A DNA stretch of 64,000 nucleotides, from positions 108,841 through 172,840 of the forward strand of contig JAPPIK010000006.1 in NCBI GenBank assembly GCA_028820655.1. Direction: 5' to 3'. Origin of the DNA: Candidatus Poribacteria bacterium (GTDB lineage Bacteria; Poribacteria; WGA-4E; JAJDTR01). Positions 7,111-16,532 of the stretch are shown in pieces. Under the pieces are notes generated by a model. That model was not told the DNA's origin and did not search any database. It saw only the letters and a program-made list of their open reading frames with translations. Positions within the stretch are counted from its first letter, which is position 1. Each line of letters opens with the position of its first letter. The translations under genes and the position numbers were made by a program.

Positions 7111-8664
7111 ATGCGACAACTGATAATCACCGGAACAAATACAATGAAAATACTCAAACCAATCGCATGTCTGCTGCTGACCCTATACGCGGCGGCGCTA
7201 TACGCCGCGGGCTTTGAAGACATCGAAGCACAGGTGCAAGAGCACGTGTTGTCGAACGGAATGAAGTTCATTATCCTTGAGCGGCACGATGCGCCCGTGT
7301 TTTCGGGATACATCTACGTTAATGTCGGCGGCGTTGATGAACCCGTGGGGAACACCGGAATCGCTCACGTTTTCGAGCACATGGCGTTCAAAGGAACAAC
7401 GACGCTCGGAACAAAAGACTACCAAGCAGAGAAAGCCGTCATGGATGAGATGGACGCCGTGTACGACCAACTCAGGAGCGAGTGGGTAAAAGCTGATCGT
7501 GCCGACCCCGAAAGAGTGAAACAGTTACAGGCGGAGTTTGACGCCCTGCAAGAGAAGGTATCCCAGTATTCCGATGGTGAGGAATATTCGAAACTTCTGG
7601 AGCAGGAGGGGGCTGTCGGTATCAACGCAACCACCTCCGCGGATTCCACCGAATACTTTTATAGCCTTCCGTCAAATCGGCTCGAACTCTGGATGGCGCT
7701 TGAATCGTCGAGGTTTCTCGACCCGGTGATGAGGGAATTTTTCAAGGAGAAGGATGTCATCAAAGAGGAGCGCCGAGGGCGCGTGGGCAGCAGCCCCATT
7801 GGCAGGCTGTTGGAAGAAATGAACGGGTTGGCTTTTCTCGCGCATCCTTACGGTCGTCCGATCATCGGTCACATGTCCGATATCAATACGACAACGCGCG
7901 CCGAGGCGCTTGCGTTCTTCGAGCAGTTTTACGCGCCCAGCAATATGGTGGCGGCGATCGTAGGCGATGTCCAGACCGACCAAGTCATCCAAATGGCGGA
8001 AAAGTACTTCGGCCAAATTCCGTCCCGCGCCAACCCGCCCCTTGTCGAAACCATCGAGCCGAAACAGTTGGGTACGCGGCATGTCAAACTCACGGAGCAA
8101 TCGCAACCAATTTTCATCTGCGCTTACCATGTTCCATCCATAAGGCACCCCGATTTTGTAGTACTGGGAGCAATCGCTGACATCCTGTCCTCCGGACGCA
8201 CGTCACGTTTTCACAAGAAGCTGATTCGCGACGAGAAAGCCTCAATCTCCGTCGGCGCGTTTCCGGGGTATCCGGGCGACAAATACGCCAACCTTTTCGT
8301 TGTATACTCATTCCCGGCGCAAGGGCATTCAAACGAGAAGAATGAAGAGATGATTATGGCCGAGATTGAGAATCTCAAGACCGAACTTGTGACAGAGGAT
8401 GAGTTGAAGAAAGTCCAGAGGAACGCGAAAGCCGGTTTTATCCGATCGTTGCGCTCCAACCAGGGTTTAGCCGCGGCGTTGTGTACCAGCGAATTTATCC
8501 GGGGTGACTGGCGTGAGATTTTCAACCTATTGGAACACATCGAAAAGATAACCGCGGAAGATATCAAACGTGTAGCGAACGAATACTTCGTGGATAACAA
8601 TCGTTCTGTCGCGGAAATTGTTACCGAAGAAGCATCTAAAGAAGAAACGGAGGCCGGTGAATGA
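7111..8664 (+). CDS. M16 family zinc peptidase, catalytic subunit
   Basis: This is an insulinase/pitrilysin-type peptidase of 517 residues. The inverted zinc motif HVFEH (HxxEH) is at residues 86-90, preceded by NTGIA, with a downstream acidic cluster (KEKDVIKEERRGR) that should supply the third zinc ligand. An N-terminal signal peptide (KILKPIACLLLTLYAAALYA) indicates export, so it probably degrades peptides in the periplasm. The start at 7111 is favoured by AAGGAG six bases upstream; an ATG at 7144 would begin directly at the signal peptide. It overlaps the next gene by ATGA, so the two are translationally coupled, and that gene encodes an M16 relative without the zinc motif. This is the usual arrangement for a heterodimeric M16 peptidase. 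Confidence 0.9.
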   Translation: MRQLIITGTNTMKILKPIACLLLTLYAAALYAAGFEDIEAQVQEHVLSNGMKFIILERHDAPVFSGYIYVNVGGVDEPVGNTGIAHVFEHMAFKGTTTLGTKDYQAEKAVMDEMDAVYDQLRSEWVKADRADPERVKQLQAEFDALQEKVSQYSDGEEYSKLLEQEGAVGINATTSADSTEYFYSLPSNRLELWMALESSRFLDPVMREFFKEKDVIKEERRGRVGSSPIGRLLEEMNGLAFLAHPYGRPIIGHMSDINTTTRAEALAFFEQFYAPSNMVAAIVGDVQTDQVIQMAEKYFGQIPSRANPPLVETIEPKQLGTRHVKLTEQSQPIFICAYHVPSIRHPDFVVLGAIADILSSGRTSRFHKKLIRDEKASISVGAFPGYPGDKYANLFVVYSFPAQGHSNEKNEEMIMAEIENLKTELVTEDELKKVQRNAKAGFIRSLRSNQGLAAALCTSEFIRGDWREIFNLLEHIEKITAEDIKRVANEYFVDNNRSVAEIVTEEASKEETEAGE

Positions 8665-10868
8665 GGAATCTCTTGTGCTGTGTGATAATCTGGGGTTGCG
8701 TTTTTGTGGTCGTCGCTTGGGGCGAGAAACCACTGGAGGCACTTGAATCATCTAACATGGCGATGGCGGCAGATACACCGAACGTTGAAACGATGGACGT
8801 TCTTTCAAAAAAGCCGCACGAAGGGCTTGTCTATCCTCCTCTGAACCAACCGCAACCGCCTGTGCCCCGGCGGGTGGAACTGGACAGCGGCATGATTATT
8901 TACCTGTTGGAAGATCATGAATTGCCGATTGTTGACATCTCGGTGCAGATTCGAACCGGGGCGATTTACGAACCGGAAGACAAAATCGGGTTAGCCGCCA
9001 TCACCGGCGCCGTGATGCGTACGGGCGGAACCACCAGTAAAACCGGAGACGAGCTTGATGAAATCCTCGAGAATCTCGCCGCCTCCGTCGAGGTCGGGAT
9101 AGGCGGTGATTCCGGGACGGCATCAATGTCCGTGTTGAAAGAGGACCTCGACACCGGTCTCGCTATCCTCGCAGACGTGCTCATGAATCCGGCGTTTCGG
9201 GAAGACAAAATCGAGTTGGAAAAGGTTCAACATCGCAGTTCGATTGCCCGGCGTAACGATAGTGCACGCAGCATCACCTCGAGAGAATTTCGGAAGCTAA
9301 TCCACGGCGCGGACAGTCCCTATGCCCGCACAACGGAATACGACACCATCAATAGCATCACGCGGGATGACCTTGTGGCTTTTCATGCGAAATACTTTCG
9401 ACCGAACAACACCATCTTGGGTGTGCTTGGGGACTTCAACTCCGAGGAGATACTCGGCAAAATTAGGGGTGCTTTCACAGGATGGCAGCCTGCGGAGATT
9501 GACCTTCCCGAAAAACCCAAAGTACACGAGGACATGGCGAGAAGGGTGGGTTTGGTAACGAAAGACGACGTGAATCAGACGAACATCAGGATGGGGCACG
9601 TCGGATGGCTGCGCAGCAACGAGGATTACCCCGCCTTGGTGGTGGGCTGCCAAATTCTCGGCATCGGTTTCAGCAGCAGATTGATGAACAGCATTCGAGT
9701 CGAAAAGGGATTGGCATATTCCGTAGGCAACAATTACGGCGCGGGCTACGACGTCCCCGGCGTTTTTCTCATCGTCTGTGCAACAAAGTCGGAGAGTACG
9801 GTTACGGCAACCGAGGCGATTCTGGCGGAAGTCGAACGGATGCGCGCCGAAGAGGTGTCGGATGAGGAGTTAAAGCAGGCAATCGATGGGTTCATGAACT
9901 CGTCCGTGTTTGACTACGACTCAAAGGGAGAAATCTTGTCTCGGGCTCTCAGATATGCGTATTATGACTATCCTCAGGACTTTGTCGAGCAATTGATGGC
10001 GGAGATTCGGAACGTCACAAAATCGGATGTGCAAAGGGTTGTTGCCAAATATATGCATCCCGATCAATTCACCATCTTGGCGGTCGGCAAGGCGAGCGAC
10101 TTCGATAAGCCCCTCGATTCCTTGGGCGACGTAACTGAAATTGATATTACCATTCCGACTCCGTCACCGGAGCCCGTGCCCGAAGCGGGCGAGGGAGATG
10201 TCGCGAAAGCGAGAGAGATTCTTGCCGCAGCTACCGAGGCGCACGGCGGGTTGGAGAATCTGAAGCAAGTGAAAACGTTCGTGTCGATTGGAGAGATAGT
10301 TATGAACACGCCTGCCGGAGAGATGACGATGGATGGCGAATTTACTGTCGCGCTGCCTGGCAAGTCACGAAATGATATGACGATCCCGGCGATGGGGATG
10401 ACAATGAGTCGAGTGCTTGGCGCGGATTCGGCGTGGATGGTGGGTCCTCAAGGCTCACAAACGATGCCGGAAGTCTTCGCTCAGGAGGGCAGGAATGTGA
10501 TTTTTCGACTGGATCCTCCCTTACTCACCTATGTCTCCGGTGCCGAGGTGCCCGTCCAACATCTCGGCGAAGAGGACGTCAACGGGCAAATGGCAGATGT
10601 GGTTTTGGTCAGTGATACGCCCGCGGGTTCCATCAAACTATTCATCGATCAGGAGTCTAAGCACATCGTTAAAAAGGCGTATCAGGCTTTGGGTCAACAG
10701 GGCGAGCCCGTGCAACGCGAGGAATTTCCCGGAGATTATCGAGTCATCTCCGGCGTGAAAGTTGCTTTTTCTATTGTCTTGGTTGACAACGGCGAGAAGG
10801 TTGCCGAGGTGACACTCAGCGAGGCAAAAATCAACGCAGAAGTTGACGAGTCAATTTTCGAGCAGTAG
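8661..10868 (+). CDS. Inactive M16-like subunit with C-terminal lipoprotein-sorting-like domain
   Basis: The 735-residue exported protein has a signal peptide at residues 1-20. Residues about 60-500 have the M16 fold signature (LDSGMIIYLLEDHELPIVDISVQI), but the place of the HxxEH motif reads IGLAAITGAV, so zinc ligands and catalytic Glu are missing. The second M16 half is intact (QILGIGFSSRLMNSIRVEKGLAYSV). Residues about 520-735 form an extra domain starting AREILAAATEAHGG and rich in beta strands (GEMTMDGEFTVALPGKSR), reminiscent of LolA/LppX-type lipid-carrier folds; that resemblance is from pattern only. It is translationally coupled to the active peptidase gene and is probably its partner subunit. 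Confidence 0.85.
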   Translation: MRNLLCCVIIWGCVFVVVAWGEKPLEALESSNMAMAADTPNVETMDVLSKKPHEGLVYPPLNQPQPPVPRRVELDSGMIIYLLEDHELPIVDISVQIRTGAIYEPEDKIGLAAITGAVMRTGGTTSKTGDELDEILENLAASVEVGIGGDSGTASMSVLKEDLDTGLAILADVLMNPAFREDKIELEKVQHRSSIARRNDSARSITSREFRKLIHGADSPYARTTEYDTINSITRDDLVAFHAKYFRPNNTILGVLGDFNSEEILGKIRGAFTGWQPAEIDLPEKPKVHEDMARRVGLVTKDDVNQTNIRMGHVGWLRSNEDYPALVVGCQILGIGFSSRLMNSIRVEKGLAYSVGNNYGAGYDVPGVFLIVCATKSESTVTATEAILAEVERMRAEEVSDEELKQAIDGFMNSSVFDYDSKGEILSRALRYAYYDYPQDFVEQLMAEIRNVTKSDVQRVVAKYMHPDQFTILAVGKASDFDKPLDSLGDVTEIDITIPTPSPEPVPEAGEGDVAKAREILAAATEAHGGLENLKQVKTFVSIGEIVMNTPAGEMTMDGEFTVALPGKSRNDMTIPAMGMTMSRVLGADSAWMVGPQGSQTMPEVFAQEGRNVIFRLDPPLLTYVSGAEVPVQHLGEEDVNGQMADVVLVSDTPAGSIKLFIDQESKHIVKKAYQALGQQGEPVQREEFPGDYRVISGVKVAFSIVLVDNGEKVAEVTLSEAKINAEVDESIFEQ

Positions 10869-10891
10869 CGCGTTGCCTGAATTACCAACTT

Positions 10892-11015
10892 GCGGCATAT
10901 GGCGACTCTGGCGTTCGCGTATGCCGCCGAGTTTGTTCTGGCACGCCTTGGGAAATAACATCGGAGATGCACAGTGACTAACGTAGGTTGGGTTGAACAA
11001 CGTGAAACCCAACAT
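10892..11015. repeat. Intergenic palindromes downstream of the M16 genes
   Basis: The gap 10869-11248 holds an inverted repeat (GCGGCATA at 10892 pairing with TATGCCGC at 10920-10927). At 10983-11015 is a palindrome GTAGGTTGGGTT paired with AAACCCAACA. The second recurs in longer form at 21545-21776. Either hairpin could end the M16 transcript, but neither has a clear T-tract. Confidence 0.5.
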
Positions 11016-11198
11016 CTCGTGTAGTAGAACTCCCTAGCGACCTCGTCTAACGACAGGATCATTCCGCATCCATCGAAATCCAGAAGGTCGGCAACCTATT
11101 TAATTTGCATCACCGCTTCACCGTCCAAACCTTTCGGAGGTGCTAGACTCCTCTCAACAATCGTTACCCTCCCGCGACTTGCCTCAAATCATTTCCCG

Positions 11199-11227
11199 TT
11201 GCAACATCGGATTTCATCCTTTAGAAT
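11199..11227 (+). promoter_or_regulatory. Predicted sigma70 promoter
   Basis: TTGCAA (11199-11204), 17-base spacer, TAGAAT (11222-11227). The start of transcription near 11234 leaves about 54 bases before the ATG at 11288, which supports that start over the TTG at 11249. Confidence 0.55.
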
Positions 11228-11287
11228 AACAGTTGGTCGAACCCCCTATTGTATTCTGACTTCGTAAGTCCTACGGTACCCTTCCCT

Positions 11288-12406
11288 ATGCAAGTCGATG
11301 TCAAACCCATCCGGACTCCGTCAGATCTGAAAGCGTTCATCGAGTTGCCTTGGCAGGTTTATCGCAACTGTGTGCAGTGGGTACCGCAGTTGCGCGGTCA
11401 ACTCAAGGAACGGTTTAGCCGATCGATCTGTCCAGTTTTTGATTACGCCGAAGTGGAGTTTTTCCTTGCTCGGCAGAATGGGGATGTCGTCGGACGGATA
11501 GCGGCAATCAAAAACGAGAACCATATCATCTTCCACGACGAACGTGTAGGGTTCTTCGGGTTCTTTGAGTGCATTCAGGATCAACGTGTGGCGGATGCAC
11601 TGTTTACCGAGGCCGCTGACTGGCTGAAAAGCCGCTATCTCAACGTGATGCGTGGTCCGACGAGCTACTCGACCAACGGCGAATGCGGCTTGCTCGTTGA
11701 CGGATTCGACTTCTCGCCGGCAATCATGATGTCGTACAATCTGCCATACTACGCCGATCTCGTTGAGGGGTTCGGGTTCAGGACGGCAAAGGACTTGTTA
11801 GCCTACGAGGTCACGGACGAAGCCTTCGCGCCCGAACGGCTGGGCAGAATTGTAGAGCGCATCAAGAGGCGGCGAAATGTTGTCGTGCGTCCCATCAGAA
11901 AGAAACAGATCGATCAAGAGATCGAACACATGAGAGAAATCTATAATTCAGCATGGCAGAGGAATTGGGGGTTTGTGCCGATGACCGATCGGGAGATCGA
12001 TTACATTGCAGACGAACTCATGCAGATTGTTGACCCCGACATTGTTCTGATTGCCGAAGTCGACGACGAACCGATTGCCTTCATCCTTGCCCTGCCCGAC
12101 TTTAATCAAGCGCTTCGGCATGCCAACGGACGCCTATTTCCGATCGGCTTGTTCAAAATCGTCTGGCACGCACGAAAAATTAAAGACGCCCGCATGGTGG
12201 CCCTTGGCGTTAAGGAGTCGCACCGCCAGCAGGGGATTGATGCGCTCCTGTATTACGAAGCCTTTCAAGCGAGCGTCAGGAAAGGCTATCGCCGCGCAGA
12301 GTTGTCCTGGATTTTGGAGGACAGCCGCCTCGTGAACCGGGCGCTTGAGACCATGGGAGCCAAGGTTTACAAACGCTATCGCCTCTACGATTATCCGCTC
12401 GTATGA
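11288..12406 (+). CDS. GNAT-type N-acetyltransferase-like protein
   Basis: The product of about 372 residues begins MQVDVKPIRTPSDLKAFIELPW. It has a two-part layout: an N-terminal half with the RIAAIKNENHI and GFFGFFEC segments, and a C-terminal GNAT-like half (PIAFILALPDF, then MVALGVKESHRQQGIDALLYYEAF, where RQQGI matches the acetyl-CoA loop R/Q-x-x-G-x). Proteins of this shape are usually annotated as uncharacterised N-acetyltransferases; the acceptor is unknown. The frame is open to a TTG at 11249, but the promoter position and the conserved-looking beginning favour ATG 11288. No operon partner is evident; the decaying methyltransferase gene begins 58 bases downstream. Confidence 0.72.
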   Translation: MQVDVKPIRTPSDLKAFIELPWQVYRNCVQWVPQLRGQLKERFSRSICPVFDYAEVEFFLARQNGDVVGRIAAIKNENHIIFHDERVGFFGFFECIQDQRVADALFTEAADWLKSRYLNVMRGPTSYSTNGECGLLVDGFDFSPAIMMSYNLPYYADLVEGFGFRTAKDLLAYEVTDEAFAPERLGRIVERIKRRRNVVVRPIRKKQIDQEIEHMREIYNSAWQRNWGFVPMTDREIDYIADELMQIVDPDIVLIAEVDDEPIAFILALPDFNQALRHANGRLFPIGLFKIVWHARKIKDARMVALGVKESHRQQGIDALLYYEAFQASVRKGYRRAELSWILEDSRLVNRALETMGAKVYKRYRLYDYPLV

Positions 12407-12464
12407 TAAGGGACAAGCTGACATATCGGCGAATAGACGTGTACATTATGGAACTCGTGCCCCA

Positions 12465-13270
12465 ATGAATGCAATACAGACAGATTATTATCTTGGCGAT
12501 TGCCTAGAGGTACTCTCCAAATTTGATGCCGATTCATCTGATCTGATCGTTACCTCCCCGCCGTATGCCGACAGACGATCAAAGACGTACGGTGGAATCA
12601 AACCGGATCAGTATGTCGAGTGGTTCCTCCCTCGAGCCGCGGAGTTTTTGAGGGTACTAAAACCGTCCGGCACCTTTATCCTCAACATCAAGGAGAAAGC
12701 AGTTAACGGCGAGCGTCACACCTACGTTATTGAGTTGATACTCGAGATGCGGAAGCAAGGCTGGTTGTGGACGGAGGAGTTCGTCTGGCACAAGAAGAAT
12801 TGCTATCCTGGCAAATGGCCAAATCGGTTCAGAGACGCTTGGGAAAGATGCATACAATTCAATAAAACCAAAGATTTTAATATGTACCAAGAGTCGGTTA
12901 TGGTGCCGATGGGGGATTGGGCGGAGAAACGGTTAAAGCATCTCAGCAAAGTTGATCAGAGTCGGGATACGTCGAAAGAGGGAAGCGGTTTTGGGAAGGA
13001 CGTTTCAAATTGGGTTGACCGGAAGATGGCGTACCCGACAAACGTATTGCACTTGGCAACAGAAACCGGCAATCGAAAACACAGCGCGGTTTTCCCCAAA
13101 TCCTTGCCCGAATGATTTATCAGGCTGTTTACGAAGAGAGACGATTGGGTGCTGGTATTGAGATTTTGCTTTAGAATTACCAGCTGGCTAAAGACAATAT
13201 CAAACCCACACAATACCTGTCATTTGAAGAGACCCCAGATGAAACCCATTACACAACAGGAAATCATTGA
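12465..13270 (+). pseudogene. Decayed N4/N6 DNA methyltransferase of an R-M system
   Basis: The intact 216-codon part starts MNAIQTDYYLGDCLEVLSKF and has the catalytic motif TSPPY near residue 26, as in beta-class DNA methyltransferases, in which the SAM-binding FxGxG motif lies near the C-terminus. The frame ends in TGA (13113) where a Trp codon is expected, since reading through gives FIRLFTKRDDWVL, the usual lead into DPFCGSGTT. That SAM-binding segment is then missing. Sequence resumes in another phase as GAGIEIL, followed by TAG and NYQLAKDNI, ending at 13270. So there is one nonsense codon, one out-of-frame deletion removing motif I, and a second nonsense codon. The protein cannot bind SAM normally. 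The endonuclease gene overlaps its end. Confidence 0.85.
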
Positions 13271-13973
13271 GTAAGTTGAGGCGAACATTCAGACGTTTCA
13301 TCAAAGAAGGTTAGATAAACTTCAAGAGCTGAAACTGATGGATGTCGTCAAACGGAAGAACCCCTATCTATTCAAAGCGAAATACATTAACGAGGCGCAG
13401 GAATTTGTAAAAACTATACTAGATGCTTTTCTATCTTCTCAAGAAGAAGGGATATTTGGTGATTTTCTGGAAGAACTTGCGATTTTTATTTGTGGTCAGG
13501 TGTATGGTGGCAGAAAATCCTCGACTGTTGGAATTGATTTAGAATTCGAGAAAGACAACATTAGATACATTGTGTCCATCAAATCCGGGCCAAATTGGGG
13601 AAACAGCGGCCAAATCGAGAAGATGCGAGATAACTTCAGACAAGCAAAACAGATACTCGGCAGAAATATTTCATCGACTAATGTCGTTGCTGTCAATGGC
13701 TGTTGTTACGGGAAAGACAGCGTTCCAAATAAGGGTGACTACTTCAAACTGTGTGGCCAGTCATTCTGGGAATTTATTTCAGGCGATGGGGGCCTATACA
13801 CCGCGATTATTGAGCCCCTTGGCCACCGGGCAAAAGAGATAAATGAACAGTTTAGTCTAGAGTATGCCAAAGTCGTAAACAGGTTCACAGGCGAATTCAT
13901 CAAGGAATTTTGCGACGCCGACGGCAGCATTCGATGGGGAGATGTTGTCAGGTTTAATTCGGCATCAACCTGA
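13239..13973 (+). pseudogene. PmeII-like type II restriction endonuclease, N-terminus interrupted
   Basis: The ancestral start is ATG 13239, overlapping the end of the methyltransferase. Codon 12 is TAA (13272), after which the frame continues open to 13973. Re-initiation at ATG 13338 would give 211 residues lacking the first 33. The remaining protein matches my memory of the PmeII family (NPYLFKAKYINEAQEFVK, then VAVNGCCYGKD) and keeps a PD-(D/E)xK-like core: GIDLEF (Asp about residue 67 of the short form) and SIKSG (Lys about 82). The core is therefore intact but the beginning is damaged, and no functional cognate methyltransferase exists here. It may still yield a shortened enzyme; loss of activity is an inference. 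The antitoxin-like gene follows after 12 bases. Confidence 0.75.
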
Positions 13974-13985
13974 TAGGCGAAAGAG

Positions 13986-14291
13986 ATGAGAAAATACCGC
14001 GATTATCTTATTGAAAGACTTTCCAACCATGAGGAGGCTATCGGATATTTCGAAGCCGCACTAGAAGAATATCAAAACGATGGTGATACGTTGGCATTCC
14101 TGATTGCTCTCCGGAGCGTCGCCGAAGCACAGGGCGGACTAGACGAACTCTCAAGGCGAACCCACACAGCTCCGGAGCTTCTCGTAAAAATACTGTCGCG
14201 AGAGGATGAATCCCATCTTGACACAATAAGAGCGATTCTTGACGTTTTAGGATGTCGGCTTTCTGTTGTCGAGACGGCAAAGCAAGCATAA
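13986..14291 (+). CDS. HigA-type addiction-module antidote protein, no toxin partner
   Basis: The 101-residue protein has an N-terminal helix pair (EEAIGYFEAALEEYQND) followed by a helix-turn-helix region (ALRSVAEAQGGLDELSRRT, then LVKILS, then TIRAILDVLGCRLSV). This is the layout of the HigA-like antidote family, in which the partner toxin (HigB/RelE/ParE fold) is usually encoded immediately upstream. Here the upstream gene is the broken endonuclease and no toxin frame is present on either side. The position of the protein behind a restriction endonuclease could mean it controls that locus, but orphan antitoxins are common. GCGAAAGAG before the ATG is a usable ribosome-binding site. Confidence 0.75.
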   Translation: MRKYRDYLIERLSNHEEAIGYFEAALEEYQNDGDTLAFLIALRSVAEAQGGLDELSRRTHTAPELLVKILSREDESHLDTIRAILDVLGCRLSVVETAKQA

Positions 14292-14332
14292 TTTCTCCCA
14301 ACTCTATAACGAGTACGACGATAGGAAATACT

Positions 14333-14563
14333 ATGCGAAAAGCGGAATTACAACGTCGAGCAGATATGTTAATTGAGCAACTCTCTACGGAAAAACTGAA
14401 AATAGCCAATGACTATTTGGCGTATCTCCAAGATAAAGAAGCGTGGGAAGCAACTCACGAATTGGCGAGCGATCCGGAATTCGCCAAAAGTTCGGAACAC
14501 GCGGAAGCCGATGTCAATTCAGGAAAACTAAAGCATTGGAGCGATGTTGGACGTGACTTATAG
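14333..14563 (+). CDS. Small antitoxin-like protein, no toxin partner
   Basis: The 76-residue helical protein begins MRKAELQRRADMLIEQLSTEKLKIANDYLAYLQDKE, a pattern seen in small antitoxin-type proteins that pair with RelE-like toxins (QLSxEKLxxAxDFLAYL). It ends in the acidic, Trp-containing tail KHWSDVGRDL. A toxin gene would be expected within a few bases downstream, but the next 75 bases contain none and the following gene is a membrane protein. It lies 41 bases after the HigA-like gene. Family assignment is by pattern memory and is moderate. Confidence 0.6.
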   Translation: MRKAELQRRADMLIEQLSTEKLKIANDYLAYLQDKEAWEATHELASDPEFAKSSEHAEADVNSGKLKHWSDVGRDL

Positions 14564-14638
14564 TGCGAAAATCCGGAAAAAATGAAAAAACGAACCCCTC
14601 TTGTACCTTAATAATCCCGCCACCCCGCCAAACCTCCT

Positions 14639-16532
14639 GTGCATCCTAGCCCCCCTAAAACTCCTCCACACATCGGCGCGTCATGGCGAGCTATCCTCGT
14701 CGGCGTGCTGCTGATCATCCCAAACGTATACTGGGTCACGGATTCGGCAGAGAAGGGCGATCCGACCACGGTCTCACTTTATTTTAATGTCGTATTCTGC
14801 ATCTTCATACTCACCGGCCTAAACGCAATACTCGCGCGAATCCACTCGGCGATGGTTCTCAAACCGGGCGAACTGGTGACCATCTATGCGATGTTGGCGA
14901 TCGCCTCCTCGCTGGCGGGGTACGACCTTCTCAGTGGCTTAATCCCGATGATTCCCCACGCCTTCTGGTATGCCACCCCGGAAAATGACTGGGCGGCGCT
15001 TTTCCATCGGCATATCCCGGATTGGCTGGCAGTAAAAGACAAGGCGATCTTAGCGGACTACTACCGCGGAGAATCCAGCTTTTATCACCGGGAGGTGGTA
15101 GGAGGTTGGATAGTACCGACGGTCACTTGGGGGAGTTTCGTGTGCGTCCTGTTGTTCCTGATGGTTTGCATCAACAGCCTTATTCGTAAGCAGTGGATTG
15201 AAACCGAGAAGCTGTCCTACCCAATCATCCAGCTCCCGCTCGCACTTGCAACGGGGCGAGAATCCTCAAGTTTTTTGACCAGTAGAATGTTGTGGATCGG
15301 ATTCTGTACAGCTGGCTCTATCGATCTTCTCAACGGTCTCCATTTTCTCAATCCCGAGTTTCCCTCTTTGGGCGGAAACGTGTACGACATCGGCGCTCTG
15401 TTCACCGAGAAACCGTGGAGCGCGATCGGCTGGACACCCGTGGCGGTTTATCCGTTTGCCGTTGGATCTCTCCTTCTCCTGTTGGTTTTTCTATCTCGTT
15501 TGGAAAGCCGTCTACATCTACGATGACGCGGCGAATAGGCTGCCGAATAATGCGCTTACTTACCAGACCTTCGGAGCGTGTATCGGACTCGCTGTCATTG
15601 CGCTTTATGTGACCCGGCGGCACCTCGCGCGAGCGATTCGGAAGGCTCTTACAAATGACAGTTCATTTGATGATTCAAATGAGCCGATGTCTTATCGCAC
15701 CACAATACTCGGGACCGTTGTGGGGATACTTTTAATCATGCTGTTCTGCAATGCCGCGGGAATGTCGGTTTGGGCGGTGTTGGTGTTCTTCGGCATCTAC
15801 TATACCATCTCGCTAGCCATAACGAGAATGAGGGCGGAACTCGGCGCACCGGTGCACGAACTGCTTTATATCGGGCCCGACGAAATTATGCCCGCCATGT
15901 TGGGCGCCCGCAGAATTGGTCCGCAGAACTTGACTATGTCCGCCTTCTTCTATTCCTTCAATAGCGCATACCGCGGCCACCCCATGCCGCATCAACTCGA
16001 AGGGTTCAAACTTGCCGAACGAACCGGAACAAACAACCGTCGATTACTTGCGGCGATGCTTATTGCCACGGTTGTCGGGACAATCTCCGCGTTTTGGGCG
16101 TTCTACCATATTTCGTACATCAAGGGCGTTGAGGATTTAAGGGACTGGTTGGCATATGACACCTTCCATCGCCTCGAAAGTTGGCTGGGCTGGCCCTACC
16201 AACAGTTCGCCGATTTTCCCGCGATAATTGTGGTGGTGCTCGGTTTCATCAGCACCTTGGGTTTGATGTTCATGCGCATGCGTTTCCTGTGGTGGCCCTT
16301 TCATCCCGCCGGCTACGTCATGTCCTACAGCCGCTCCATGGATGTGTTGTGGTTCTCAATCCTCATCAGTTCCGGCATCAAATGGATGCTTTTGAAGCAC
16401 GGAGGCAGGAGAACATACCGAAAACTGATTCCGTTTTTTCTGGGGTTGATATTGGGCGAGTTCGTCGTCGGAAGCCTGTGGAGCCTAATCGGGATTATCG
16501 TGGAACGTCCGATGTACCGTTTTCTTTACTGA
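14639..16532 (+). pseudogene. DUF6785/DUF6784-type large membrane protein, split by a frameshift
   Basis: Two overlapping open frames read as one protein of about 630 residues with many membrane helices. The first (GTG 14639 to 15526) carries AILVGVLLIIPNVYWVTD and IRKQWIETEKLSYPIIQLPLAL. The second continues with LDLSFSCWFFYLVWKAVYIYD to RFLY at 16532. The switch lies at about 15458-15463, where the first frame reads YPFA and the second PLDLSFS. Homologues as I remember them have a few more residues between these two, so a small deletion that shifts the frame is more likely than two separate genes. Such proteins are frequent in Poribacteria and planctomycete-like genomes; their function is unknown. 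A sequencing or assembly error is an alternative. Confidence 0.75.

Noticed and set aside
12465-13274. Alternative genetic code (TGA or TAA read as amino acid) to explain the stops in the R-M genes
   Set aside because: TGA, TAA and TAG all end intact genes elsewhere in the window, and the methyltransferase also has a deletion, so decay is the simpler explanation.
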